DNA of 64,000 nucleotides, from positions 21,056 to 85,055 of the forward strand of contig NZ_RCWE01000015.1 of assembly GCF_018448925.1 (NCBI RefSeq), written 5' to 3'. Positions 22,081-30,521 of this stretch are shown one piece after another. The DNA is from Photorhabdus akhurstii. GTDB taxonomy: Bacteria > Pseudomonadota > Gammaproteobacteria > Enterobacterales > Enterobacteriaceae. Below the pieces are notes generated by a model. It was given only the letters and a program-made list of their open reading frames with translations. It did no database searches and was not told the origin of the DNA. Position 1 is the stretch's first letter. Every line of letters begins with the position of its first letter. The position numbers were made by a program, and so were the translations under genes.

Positions 22081-23120
22081 TCGACACCACAGCAAGGGCA
22101 TAGCCAGATCCGCTTATGCAGCGGCATTTCCGGCACTTTGTGGCCGCAGCAATGGCAAGTTTTCGAGCTGGCGAACCACTGATCCAGTTTGACCAGATGA
22201 ACGCCCGCCGCCGCGGCTTTGTATTCCAGTTTCTTGATGAAGCCATGCCAGCCAGCATCCCCGATAGCCCGAGCAAGGTGGTGATTCTTCATCATATTGG
22301 CCGATTTCAGCGTCTCGACAATGACCGCTTGGTTTTCGTCAACCATTGTCCGGGAGAGTTTGTGTTGAAAATCGGCACGGGCATTGGCTACCCGTTCGTG
22401 TACCGCGGCGACCTGTAAACGTGCCTTTCGACGGTTGGCGCTGCCTTTCTGTTTTCGGGACAGGGCTTTCTGCTTGCGACGCAGGTTACGGGCGGCGTTG
22501 ATAAGGTGACGAGGGTTATTCACCTTCTCCCCGTCCGACTGGATAAGATAGTGGGATAAACCCATATCACACCCTGTCACGCGGGTGATAACGCCCGGCT
22601 TTTCCGGTACATCCCAACCATCGTCACACAGGATAGCGGCGAAATATTTTCCCGTAGCTGTTCGGGAGAGCGTAATGCTCTTCACTTGCCCTTCAATTTC
22701 TCGGTGTATGTGCGCCTTTATCGGTGACAATTTCGGGATCTTCACGGCGCCATCCAGCACTTTCACCCCAATACAGTGATAGCTGGATTGCCGGCCGTGT
22801 TTGCGTTTGAACGTGGGAAATTTGGCTTGCAACTTCGGATTGAAAAAATTATCAAACGCGGTATTCAGATTGATCACCGCCTGCTGTAACGCGATGGCGT
22901 CATATGCCTTGAGCCAGGCGTACTTGCGTGATTTCTTCGCGACCGCCAGTAGCGGTTTAAGATCTTTGCGCGGATTTAAACTCACACCGTGACGTCTATA
23001 AGCATGCTTTTTGATGTGCAGCGCCTTATTGTACGCAAAACGGACCGCACCGAACTGGCCGTTAAGATACGCGGCCTGTTCGGGTGTGGGGTAGAGGCGG
23101 ACTTTGGTCGCTCTTAACAT
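21951..23120 (-). CDS. tnpB: RNA-guided nuclease TnpB (IS605 OrfB)
   Basis: 389 aa. N-terminal helix-turn-helix/WED region (MLRATKVRLYPTPEQ), then a split RuvC nuclease with Asp185 (GCDMGLSH), Glu269 (VIVETLK) and Asp351 (HDRDINAAL), and a zinc ribbon with Cys322/325 and Cys341/344. All catalytic and zinc residues are present, so it may still cleave DNA with the adjacent RNA even though tnpA is lost. TnpB is not needed for transposition but helps the element persist. Confidence 0.93.
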   Translation of the reverse strand: MLRATKVRLYPTPEQAAYLNGQFGAVRFAYNKALHIKKHAYRRHGVSLNPRKDLKPLLAVAKKSRKYAWLKAYDAIALQQAVINLNTAFDNFFNPKLQAKFPTFKRKHGRQSSYHCIGVKVLDGAVKIPKLSPIKAHIHREIEGQVKSITLSRTATGKYFAAILCDDGWDVPEKPGVITRVTGCDMGLSHYLIQSDGEKVNNPRHLINAARNLRRKQKALSRKQKGSANRRKARLQVAAVHERVANARADFQHKLSRTMVDENQAVIVETLKSANMMKNHHLARAIGDAGWHGFIKKLEYKAAAAGVHLVKLDQWFASSKTCHCCGHKVPEMPLHKRIWLCPCCGVEHDRDINAALNIQCKGTTELQAAGLVVSAHGGPRKSVISTVAA

Positions 23121-23158
23121 ATTCAGCGCTCATTGAGAAAGTGCCTTCATTTTAGCCT

Positions 23159-23344
23159 GTGACAGGAAGATATCAACGGGTTGTGCATTTGATATTCACG
23201 ACAAAATCCCGTCGAAAGCGCTTTGATGGACGGATGATACACCCGTTACGTGAGGCATTCAGTTCAGCGGTGGCAAAGCTGGGATGTGAAAGGGTTTATC
23301 GGTCTGCACACACCGTGCCAAATCTAATCATGTTGACGTTGTAA
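23159..23344 (+). pseudogene. Truncated IS200/IS605 TnpA transposase
   Basis: About 61 codons resembling the N-terminus of Y1 transposases: VVHLIFTTKSRRKRF followed by REAFSSAVAKLGCE. The HUH metal motif that should follow and the catalytic Tyr are missing; after GCERVYRS the frame diverges and stops. GTG is the only start in this frame. Divergent from tnpB, 38 bp apart. Confidence 0.7.
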
Positions 23345-23347
23345 TCA

Positions 23348-23667
23348 ATTTTCAAGATACAAGGGTTTACCGCAGTTTTTGCTAGCTTAATAGCTAGGGC
23401 TTTATTCAATTGGAAAGATTATTCAGTGAAATTTGATGCCATACCAGTACAGCTTAAAGCACCGTAAAAATTGATCTCATCACCTTCCTTGTGTATGCTC
23501 GTTATCCAAGAGTGGGTACAAGCGACTTACTCTCTAAATTATCAAACGTAGCCTCTACTTGCGTGTGTAGCGAGATCACCAAGATCAAAATTCACAGTTC
23601 TATGAATCGGATAGAATAACGTTATTGATCAAAAAACGTTAATTATGAAAAGCTTATCAAAAGCTTT
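23348..23667. other. Gene-free region between the IS remnant and ybgI
   Basis: About 320 bp with no coding signal; possibly holds the remains of the element's left end and of the original gltA downstream region. I see no clear repeat in it. Confidence 0.5.
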
Positions 23668-23690
23668 GAAGCCCACCGGTGGTGGGCTTC
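23668..23690. terminator. Hairpin terminator after ybgI
   Basis: Perfect 10-bp stem GAAGCCCACC/GGTGGGCTTC with a 3-nt loop, 34 bp past the ybgI stop. On the minus strand it is followed by AAAGCTTTTG, only a modest T-run. Confidence 0.6.
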
Positions 23691-23723
23691 GCTTATTTCA
23701 ATGTCAGCATTAGAAAAACGTGA

Positions 23724-24467
23724 TTACGCCGGATTTGGAATATCGATAAAAGTGACATCCAGACCATAATTATCAACCAACCACTCCCCTAAAGCCTTAA
23801 TACCATAACGCTCGGTGGCATGGTGGCCCGCAGCATAAAAATGCAGCCCCATTTCACGGGCGATATGAATCGTCTGCTCTGACACTTCACCGGTAATGAA
23901 AGCATCAACACCAAATTCAGCCGCCTGTTGAATAAAACCTTGCCCACCACCGGTGCACCAGGCAAGCGTGCGAATCTCCGCAGGTGCGTTATCGCTCACA
24001 TGCAACACCTTGCGACCAAGCGCCTGTTCAATACGTGAAGCTAACTCCACCGGTGATATCGGCTGATCAAATTCCCCATGCGGTACGAATGGTTCAATCA
24101 ACCCAACAACTTTCGCATTAATCAGACGGGCCAATTGCGCGTTATTTCCCAGTGATGGATGAGCATCAAGCGGCAGATGATAGCCGTATAAATTGATATC
24201 ATTACCGAGTAGAGTTTTCAGACGATTACGTTTCATACCACGAATCACCGCTGGCTCATTTTTCCAAAAATAGCCATGATGAACGATAATAGCATCAGCC
24301 TGATGACGAACCGCTTCATCTAATAAAGCCTGACAAGCGGTCACACCGGTAACGACTCGCTGAATATGAGTACGCCCTTCAACTTGTAAACCATTGGGGG
24401 CGTAATCCTGAAACTCACCAACATTCAGCTCTTGGTTAATCACATTTTCCAGCTCAATATTACGCAT
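23724..24467 (-). CDS. ybgI: Nif3-like dinuclear metal-centre protein YbgI
   Basis: 247 aa, exactly the length of E. coli YbgI. Metal ligands are visible in IIVHHGYFW (about 63-65), LPLDAHPSLGNN and AAGHHATERYG. Hexameric toroid in relatives; a GTP cyclohydrolase I type 2 / hydrolase role has been suggested and is unproven. Two adjacent ATG codons (24470 and 24467); the second matches the family start. Confidence 0.93.
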   Translation of the reverse strand: MRNIELENVINQELNVGEFQDYAPNGLQVEGRTHIQRVVTGVTACQALLDEAVRHQADAIIVHHGYFWKNEPAVIRGMKRNRLKTLLGNDINLYGYHLPLDAHPSLGNNAQLARLINAKVVGLIEPFVPHGEFDQPISPVELASRIEQALGRKVLHVSDNAPAEIRTLAWCTGGGQGFIQQAAEFGVDAFITGEVSEQTIHIAREMGLHFYAAGHHATERYGIKALGEWLVDNYGLDVTFIDIPNPA

Positions 24468-24533
24468 CATATTCGTCCTGTGTATTAGTTGTATGACAGT
24501 AATATACCGTTACCAGTCTCCAATTGTCAGTTG

Positions 24534-24743
24534 TTAACCGTTTTTGACGGCCAAAACCTGTTCTGATTGTTTTAACCATACGGGTTTATCGCTGGTTTTT
24601 ACCCATACACGATACAAATAACTGTAAAAACGAACGCGATCACGACGAAACAACATAACCGGAAACGCCAGGATACCGAAAGTGACAGCGCCAATACGAC
24701 GTAAAAGAACCTGATACCAAGGATATTCACGATATGAAGACAT
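24534..24743 (-). CDS. ybfA: YbfA family small protein
   Basis: 69 aa, one hydrophobic helix (about 12-32) then a basic region with [19 protein letters not shown], the YbfA signature. Function unknown; in E. coli it neighbours kdp as it nearly does here. Start at 24743 has the strong site AAGGAGG; the longer frame to 24797 is not supported. Confidence 0.9.
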   Translation of the reverse strand: MSSYREYPWYQVLLRRIGAVTFGILAFPVMLFRRDRVRFYSYLYRVWVKTSDKPVWLKQSEQVLAVKNG

Positions 24744-25143
24744 ATTTGTCCTCCTTAAAATGATCCCACTTTTCCGCAGAATCTTAAAAATAATCAATCT
24801 GTAAATTGTTTAAAATTTTATCGTAAAAAATGAAAATTTACCACTTATCAGATCACTTTTAAGCCGTTATTGTCGCTATATTTTCTATTTTATGTAATTT
24901 TATTACATAAAATATGATAAAAATGTAATATTACAAACATTTTATTAACAGTCAGTGAAAATGAGATTAACGATACAGGCATTTGAAAATATCCGTTTGA
25001 CGCTAGCAATAAAAGCAAGGATTGCCAATATGAAAACTTTGATTGATAATCATTATAAAGCAGAGAAAAACGATATTATTCTTTGCGCCATGCTATTTTC
25101 CAGAATGATTGTGGATTAACTATGACAGATAATAGGAGGAAAG
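24744..25143. other. AT-rich region between ybfA and the lipoprotein gene
   Basis: About 400 bp, with long A/T tracts near 24790-24960. The only reading frame of interest is a 52-codon one at 24961-25119, listed separately. Confidence 0.5.
24961..25119 (+). CDS. Possible small protein, 52 aa, unrecognised
   Basis: ATG-started frame encoding a basic N-terminal half (MRLTIQAFENIRLTLAIKAR) and a hydrophobic end (IILCAMLFSRMIVD). Ends 24 bp before the lipoprotein gene on the same strand. No good ribosome site precedes the ATG, so it may be chance. No family recognised. Confidence 0.2.
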   Translation: MRLTIQAFENIRLTLAIKARIANMKTLIDNHYKAEKNDIILCAMLFSRMIVD

Positions 25144-25527
25144 ATGAAGGTATTAACTGTTATATTATTAATATTAGTAATAAATGTTTCAGGTTGTGTC
25201 TCCAAAAAACACGCTTTTTCTATTGACTATAAAGCAAATGGTGAAACTTTTCATTTAACTCCATTATGTATAGAGGAAATTACCCCGAAAAAAGGGGATA
25301 ATTACTATTCCATTTTCATCAAAGTAAAAAACAACTCTCATTGCAGTAAACCATTTAATCTTCTTATAAAGCAAAACGTAGGAAAAAAACTATCTGTTTT
25401 CTTCAACGATAAACCAATTTTAAAAAACACTAATATAATTACGCCAATACATGTCGAAAATGGCTTCTATCAGGCAATAGATTCAAATGTAACATTTGAA
25501 GAAATAGAAAAATATTTAATTCATTGA
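25144..25527 (+). CDS. Small putative lipoprotein, unknown function
   Basis: 127 aa. A short signal peptide ends in the lipobox VSGC (Cys18), so it should be lipidated; residue +2 is Val, which does not match the inner-membrane retention rule. The mature part has two further Cys (about 42 and 67) that could form a disulfide, and the end (VTFEEIEKYL) faintly resembles the SecDF P1-head type of small secreted domains. AGGAGG lies 6 nt before the ATG. AT-rich relative to its neighbours; likely accessory. Confidence 0.75.
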   Translation: MKVLTVILLILVINVSGCVSKKHAFSIDYKANGETFHLTPLCIEEITPKKGDNYYSIFIKVKNNSHCSKPFNLLIKQNVGKKLSVFFNDKPILKNTNIITPIHVENGFYQAIDSNVTFEEIEKYLIH

Positions 25528-25562
25528 AATAAATGGCTTTTTAATATAAAAAACCATTTATT
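25528..25562 (+). terminator. AT-rich hairpin after the lipoprotein gene
   Basis: AATAAATGG pairs with CCATTTATT, and the loop adds a T5/A5 pairing. Directly downstream of the stop codon; weak but well placed. Confidence 0.4.
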
Positions 25563-25940
25563 AAATATTTTATAAAATTCATATACGGAGTATTTTTTGT
25601 TAATCATTAATAATCATATTAACACTTAACCCTGCATTCTCATAATAGGCTAAAATAATTTAACCCATATTATAAAATCGCAATTAATTTAATTATCAAC
25701 ACAAAAACATATAATTAAAAAATAAGAAAATCACACACCAATTTTTAATATTTCGATTATTTTATCAATATTGTATAAATAATCAAAACATTCATGAATA
25801 GGGTTGTGGATTAATTTAAAATCACCTAATGCTCCTAACCATTCACTTTCTCATAAGTGTATCTTCTGCTGAAAAAGGGAATTATTTTTATAGTTCTAAA
25901 CAAGATAGGTTTCTATTTAAGTCTTCTTTTATTAGTCATT
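25563..25940. other. AT-rich gene-free region upstream of kdp
   Basis: No coding signal; long A/T runs. Leads into the KdpE box and kdp promoter. Confidence 0.5.
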
Positions 25941-25958
25941 TTTACACTTTTTTTACAC
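25941..25958 (+). promoter_or_regulatory. KdpE-binding box of the kdp promoter
   Basis: Two TTTACAC repeats separated by four T, closely matching the T-rich KdpE site known upstream of E. coli kdpFABC. Located 78 bp before the kdpF start, a suitable distance for activator binding just upstream of a -35 region. Confidence 0.7.
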
Positions 25959-26035
25959 ATCCACTCACTCTTTTATCAGCATCTTTGCATCCCCTTCCCT
26001 AATCTTTATCCATCCAAGTTTTCAGGAGATAAGCA

Positions 26036-26125
26036 ATGAGCATATCCTGCATTTCCGGCGTGTTATTAGTAGCCCTGTTACTAGTTTATCTGATTTATGC
26101 GCTACTTCATGCGGAGGATTTTTAA
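26036..26125 (+). CDS. kdpF: Potassium-transporting ATPase subunit KdpF
   Basis: 29 aa single membrane helix (ISGVLLVALLLVYLIYALL) with the family ending HAEDF, the same length as in E. coli. CAGGAG 8 nt upstream. Stabilises the KdpABC complex in the inner membrane. Its TAA stop touches the kdpA ATG. Confidence 0.93.
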   Translation: MSISCISGVLLVALLLVYLIYALLHAEDF

Positions 26126-27832
26126 ATGGCAGCATCCGCTTTTTTATTGATCACCAGTTTCTTATTGATTTTGATGTTACTGGCAAAGCCACTCGGAAAT
26201 GTTATCGCCAATATGATCGACGGTAATATTCCGCGCGGGCTGACTAAAGCAGAGTCAAGCCTTTGGCGTTGCTGTGGCTTACAAAAACCTGGCGGTACCG
26301 TCAAAGAGATGAACTGGTGGCAATACGCATTAGCTATCATTATCTTTAATCTGACCGGACTACTGCTGCTATTCACGCTTTTAATCACACAACACGCCCT
26401 TCCCCTTAATCCTGAACATTTCCCCGGACTCAAATGGGATCTGGCGCTGAATACAGCAGTCAGCTTTATCACCAATACCGATTGGCAGTCATACAGTGGA
26501 GAAAACACCCTCAGCTACTTTAGCCAGATGACAGGTCTAACGGTGCAGAACTTTCTTTCTGCGGCGACCGGTATTGCCGTGGCATTTGCGCTGATACGCG
26601 CATTTTCCCGTCATGGCGTCAAAACCGTAGGCAACGCCTGGGTTGATATCACACGTATCACACTTTATCTGCTATTACCGCTGTCTATAGTTATCACGCT
26701 CGTTTTTGTCAGTCAGGGAGTGATTCAGAATTTCGAACCGTATCAATTAGCTCATACCATTGAAGGCCAACAGCAATTAATTCCGATGGGTCCCGTCGCC
26801 TCGCAGGAAGCCATCAAATTATTGGGAACCAATGGTGGTGGATTCTTTGATGCTAATTCATCACACCCCTTTGAAAATCCAACCGCTATCAGCAATTTCG
26901 TTCAGATACTCTCTATCTTCTTGATCCCTTGCGCACTCTGCTTTGCTTTTGGGCAAGTGGTTGGCGATAACCGTCAAGGGCACGCTCTATTGTGGGCAAT
27001 GAGTATCATCTTTGTCATTGCCACCGTAGGAGTCATGTATGCCGAACTGAAAGGGAATCCCCATTTCAGCCTGTTAGGCGCCAACAGTAATATCAATATG
27101 GAAGGTAAAGAGAATCGCTTTGGCATCCTCGCAACCTCAATCTATGCCGTAGTCACAACCGCCGCTTCCTGTGGGGCAGTCAATGCTATGCATGACTCTT
27201 TCACTGCGCTTGGCGGCATGATCCCAATGTGGTTGATACAAATTGGCGAAGTTGTGTTTGGCGGTGTCGGTTCTGGTTTATACGGTATGTTACTGTTCGT
27301 TCTGCTGACCGTTTTTATCGCCGGTTTAATGATAGGCCGCGCCCCTGAATATCTCGGTAAAAAAATCGAAGTATTCGAGATAAAAATGGTGGCGCTGGCG
27401 ATTTTGGTTACTCCTACACTGGCTCTTTTAGGTACAGCGCTTGCCATCTCCACCGCCAGTGGACGTGCCGGTATTTTGAACCCTGGCGCTCATGGTTTCA
27501 GTGAAGCGCTCTATGCCCTCTCCTCCGCTGCCAACAATAATGGCAGTGCTTTCGCCGGCCTCAATGCCAACAGTATGTTTTATAACCTATTGCTAACCAT
27601 CATCCTGTTTTTGGGCCGCTTTGGCATGATCCTGCCAGTACTTGCTATTGCCGGTTCTTTGGTCGTAAAAAAACGCCAGCCTGCCAGCAACGGTACACTT
27701 CCCACCTACAGCACACTGTTTATCAGTCTATTGATTTTGACCATCATGCTAATCGGTGCCTTGACTTTTATTCCGGCTCTGATCCTTGGCCCGGTAATTG
27801 AACATTTACAAACTTGGCTAATGGCCCGATAA
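26126..27832 (+). CDS. kdpA: Potassium-transporting ATPase potassium-binding subunit KdpA
   Basis: 568 aa, ten membrane helices, slightly longer than the E. coli protein. Selectivity-filter-type motifs include [19 protein letters not shown] and [12 protein letters not shown]. Binds and translocates K+ while KdpB hydrolyses ATP. Second gene of kdpFABCDE. Confidence 0.97.
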   Translation: MAASAFLLITSFLLILMLLAKPLGNVIANMIDGNIPRGLTKAESSLWRCCGLQKPGGTVKEMNWWQYALAIIIFNLTGLLLLFTLLITQHALPLNPEHFPGLKWDLALNTAVSFITNTDWQSYSGENTLSYFSQMTGLTVQNFLSAATGIAVAFALIRAFSRHGVKTVGNAWVDITRITLYLLLPLSIVITLVFVSQGVIQNFEPYQLAHTIEGQQQLIPMGPVASQEAIKLLGTNGGGFFDANSSHPFENPTAISNFVQILSIFLIPCALCFAFGQVVGDNRQGHALLWAMSIIFVIATVGVMYAELKGNPHFSLLGANSNINMEGKENRFGILATSIYAVVTTAASCGAVNAMHDSFTALGGMIPMWLIQIGEVVFGGVGSGLYGMLLFVLLTVFIAGLMIGRAPEYLGKKIEVFEIKMVALAILVTPTLALLGTALAISTASGRAGILNPGAHGFSEALYALSSAANNNGSAFAGLNANSMFYNLLLTIILFLGRFGMILPVLAIAGSLVVKKRQPASNGTLPTYSTLFISLLILTIMLIGALTFIPALILGPVIEHLQTWLMAR

Positions 27833-27853
27833 GAGCCTAAAGAGAGGAATACC

Positions 27854-29920
27854 ATGACCAACAAGCAACAGACATTATTCGAGCCTGCTTTGATTCGTAA
27901 TGCCCTGATTGATTCAGTCAAAAAATGTCATCCGGCCGCACAATGGCGTAACCCAGTGATGTTTGTCGTCTATCTAGGCAGTGGGTTAACCACCATTTTA
28001 TGGATTGCCATGTTAGCAGGTCAATTCAAGGGAAATACGTTGTTCACCGGTAGCATCGCCTTATGGCTGTGGTTTACTGTGCTATTCGCCAACTTTGCCG
28101 AAGCACTGGCAGAAGGGAGAAGCAAAGCTCAAGCCGCCAGTCTCAAAGGAGTAAGAAAAACCAGTTGGGCAACCAAACTCACCTCATCCAATCGTCATGC
28201 AGCCAGAGAGAAAGTCCCTTCTGACAGCCTTCGTAAAGGGGATATCGTCATTATTGAAGCCGGTGAAACTATCCCTTGCGATGGTGAAGTTATCGAAGGT
28301 GGCGCTTCTGTTGACGAAAGCGCAATCACCGGAGAATCTGCCCCAGTTATCCGCGAATCTGGCGGTGATTTTTCCTCTGTAACCGGCGGCACGCATGTGC
28401 TATCTGACTGGCTGGTGGTCGAATGTTCGGTTAATCCCGGTGAAACTTTTCTTGACCGCATGATTTCAATGGTAGAAGGGGCTAAACGTCGTAAAACCCC
28501 AAACGAGATCGCACTGACTATCCTGTTGACGGCTCTGACAATCATCTTTCTATTGGTGTGTGTCACTCTGCTGCCCTTTTCAATATTCAGCGTGGAAGCT
28601 AACCAATCTGGTCAACCTATCACTGTCACGGTATTGATAGCGTTATTAGTCTGTCTTATTCCTACCACCATTGGTGGTTTACTTTCTGCAATTGGTGTCG
28701 CAGGCATGAGCCGCATGCTAGGCGCGAATGTTATCGCCACCAGCGGACGAGCCGTTGAAGCCGCGGGTGATGTGGATGTATTACTACTGGATAAAACCGG
28801 TACCATCACCTTGGGAAATCGCCAAGCCTCTCAGTTTCTGCCCGTGCCCGGCATAACAGAACAGCAGTTGGCGGATGCCGCCCAACTCTCTTCTTTAGCC
28901 GATGAAACACCAGAAGGCCGCAGCATTGTTATTCTGGCAAAACAGCGATTCAATTTGCGTGAACGTGATCTGCGCTCCCTGAACGCAACTTTCGTGCCGT
29001 TCTCCGCCATGACGCGAATGAGTGGCGTTAATGTGGAAAACCGCATGATCCGCAAAGGCGCTGTCGATGCGATCCGCCGCCATATCGAAGTCAATCACGG
29101 AAAATTCCCAGAAGCCGTGGAAATTTTGGTACAGACAGTGGCACGTAAAGGAGGCACCCCGCTGGTTGTCGCAGAAAATCAACAGGTACTGGGAGTCGTC
29201 GCGCTAAAAGATATCATAAAAGGCGGTATTAAAGAGCGATTCAGTGAAATGCGCCGTATGGGAATCAAGACCGTTATGATTACCGGCGATAACCGTCTGA
29301 CCGCGGCTGCGATTGCCGCAGAAGCCGGAGTCGATGACTTTCTGGCGGAAGCCACCCCCGAAGCCAAACTAGCCCTAATCCGCCAATATCAATCCGAAGG
29401 CCGTCTGGTCGCCATGACCGGTGATGGCACTAATGATGCCCCTGCACTTGCTCAGGCCGATGTTGCCGTTGCTATGAATTCAGGCACTCAGGCAGCTAAA
29501 GAAGCCGGCAATATGGTGGATCTGGATTCCAACCCAACCAAACTGATTGAAGTTGTCCATATTGGTAAACAGATGTTGATGACACGTGGCTCTCTGACCA
29601 CATTCAGTATCGCCAATGATATCGCCAAATATTTCGCCATTATCCCGGCGGCGTTTGCCGTCACTTATCCACAATTAAATATCTTGAATATCATGCACCT
29701 GCATTCGCCCACTTCGGCGGTTTTATCGACAGTTATCTTTAACGCACTGATTATTGTTTTCCTGATCCCATTGGCTCTCAAAGGCGTGAGCTACCGACCA
29801 ATGAATGCCTTGTCGCTTTTACGTCGCAACTTGTGGATTTATGGTCTGGGTGGTCTGATAGCGCCTTTCATCGGCATCAAACTAATAGATATGTTGCTCA
29901 CTTTGCTGATACTTAAATAA
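27854..29920 (+). CDS. kdpB: Potassium-transporting ATPase ATP-binding subunit KdpB
   Basis: 688 aa P-type ATPase. Actuator motif TGES, phosphorylated Asp313 in DKTGTITLG, nucleotide-domain KGA, hinge [16 protein letters not shown]. Starts 21 bp after kdpA with AGAGAGG upstream. Drives high-affinity K+ uptake under K+ limitation. Confidence 0.98.
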   Translation: MTNKQQTLFEPALIRNALIDSVKKCHPAAQWRNPVMFVVYLGSGLTTILWIAMLAGQFKGNTLFTGSIALWLWFTVLFANFAEALAEGRSKAQAASLKGVRKTSWATKLTSSNRHAAREKVPSDSLRKGDIVIIEAGETIPCDGEVIEGGASVDESAITGESAPVIRESGGDFSSVTGGTHVLSDWLVVECSVNPGETFLDRMISMVEGAKRRKTPNEIALTILLTALTIIFLLVCVTLLPFSIFSVEANQSGQPITVTVLIALLVCLIPTTIGGLLSAIGVAGMSRMLGANVIATSGRAVEAAGDVDVLLLDKTGTITLGNRQASQFLPVPGITEQQLADAAQLSSLADETPEGRSIVILAKQRFNLRERDLRSLNATFVPFSAMTRMSGVNVENRMIRKGAVDAIRRHIEVNHGKFPEAVEILVQTVARKGGTPLVVAENQQVLGVVALKDIIKGGIKERFSEMRRMGIKTVMITGDNRLTAAAIAAEAGVDDFLAEATPEAKLALIRQYQSEGRLVAMTGDGTNDAPALAQADVAVAMNSGTQAAKEAGNMVDLDSNPTKLIEVVHIGKQMLMTRGSLTTFSIANDIAKYFAIIPAAFAVTYPQLNILNIMHLHSPTSAVLSTVIFNALIIVFLIPLALKGVSYRPMNALSLLRRNLWIYGLGGLIAPFIGIKLIDMLLTLLILK

Positions 29921-29931
29921 AGGTGATGAAA

Positions 29932-30519
29932 ATGATTTGGTTACGTTCTTCTGTTGTGTTGTTGATATTTCTGACACTGATTACCGGCGTAGCTTATCCA
30001 TTGCTGGCAACAGGTTTGTCAGAACTGATGTTCCCTTATCAAGCACAAGGCTCTATGGTAAAACAAGAGGGTCGAACCGTTGGCTCTGAACTGATTGGTC
30101 AACCCTTCACTAAAGCGACCTATTTTCAGGGACGTCCTTCTGCTACCGTAGATTATCCCTATAACGCTCTGGCCTCTGGCGGCAGCAATTTAGCGCCCTC
30201 CAACCCGATATTAGATGATGAAATTAAACGCAGAGTTAAGCAACTGCGTCAATTTAACCGCCAACCAGACATTCCTGTACCGGTTGATCTGGTCACCGCA
30301 TCCAGTAGCGGCCTCGATCCTCACATTTCACCCGCCGCCGCTGACTTCCAAGCACAGAGAGTCGCTGATGCCCGCCATTTACCGGTTAAAGTAGTAAAAC
30401 AATTAATCAGGGATAATATTGAGCCGCCTCCATCGGAATTCCTCGGTGAGCCAGTGATTAATGTGTTAAAACTTAATCTTGCCCTTGATAATTTGCACAA
30501 GAAAAAACAGAAAGGCTGA
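29932..30519 (+). CDS. kdpC: Potassium-transporting ATPase subunit KdpC
   Basis: 195 aa with one N-terminal membrane helix and a periplasmic domain holding [15 protein letters not shown] and [11 protein letters not shown], both KdpC signatures. Three possible in-frame starts precede MIWLRSS; the ATG at 29932 is best placed behind AAAGG. Acts as the assembly chaperone/periplasmic subunit of the pump. Confidence 0.95.
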   Translation: MIWLRSSVVLLIFLTLITGVAYPLLATGLSELMFPYQAQGSMVKQEGRTVGSELIGQPFTKATYFQGRPSATVDYPYNALASGGSNLAPSNPILDDEIKRRVKQLRQFNRQPDIPVPVDLVTASSSGLDPHISPAAADFQAQRVADARHLPVKVVKQLIRDNIEPPPSEFLGEPVINVLKLNLALDNLHKKKQKG

Positions 30520-30521
30520 AT

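Larger units (their letters stand above)
21911..23347. mobile_element. Degenerate IS200/IS605-family element
   Basis: An intact tnpB (minus) and a divergent, truncated tnpA (plus) give IS605-like architecture. The right end is placed at 21911 after AGTCAC; the left end is not clear because tnpA is cut short, so the right-hand coordinate is the end of detectable tnpA. No target-site duplication is expected for this family. Probably not self-mobile. Confidence 0.75.

Noticed and set aside
25857-26039. 60-codon hydrophobic frame before kdpF
   Set aside because: It overlaps the KdpE box and kdp promoter, and its Phe/Leu-rich product reflects T-rich DNA.
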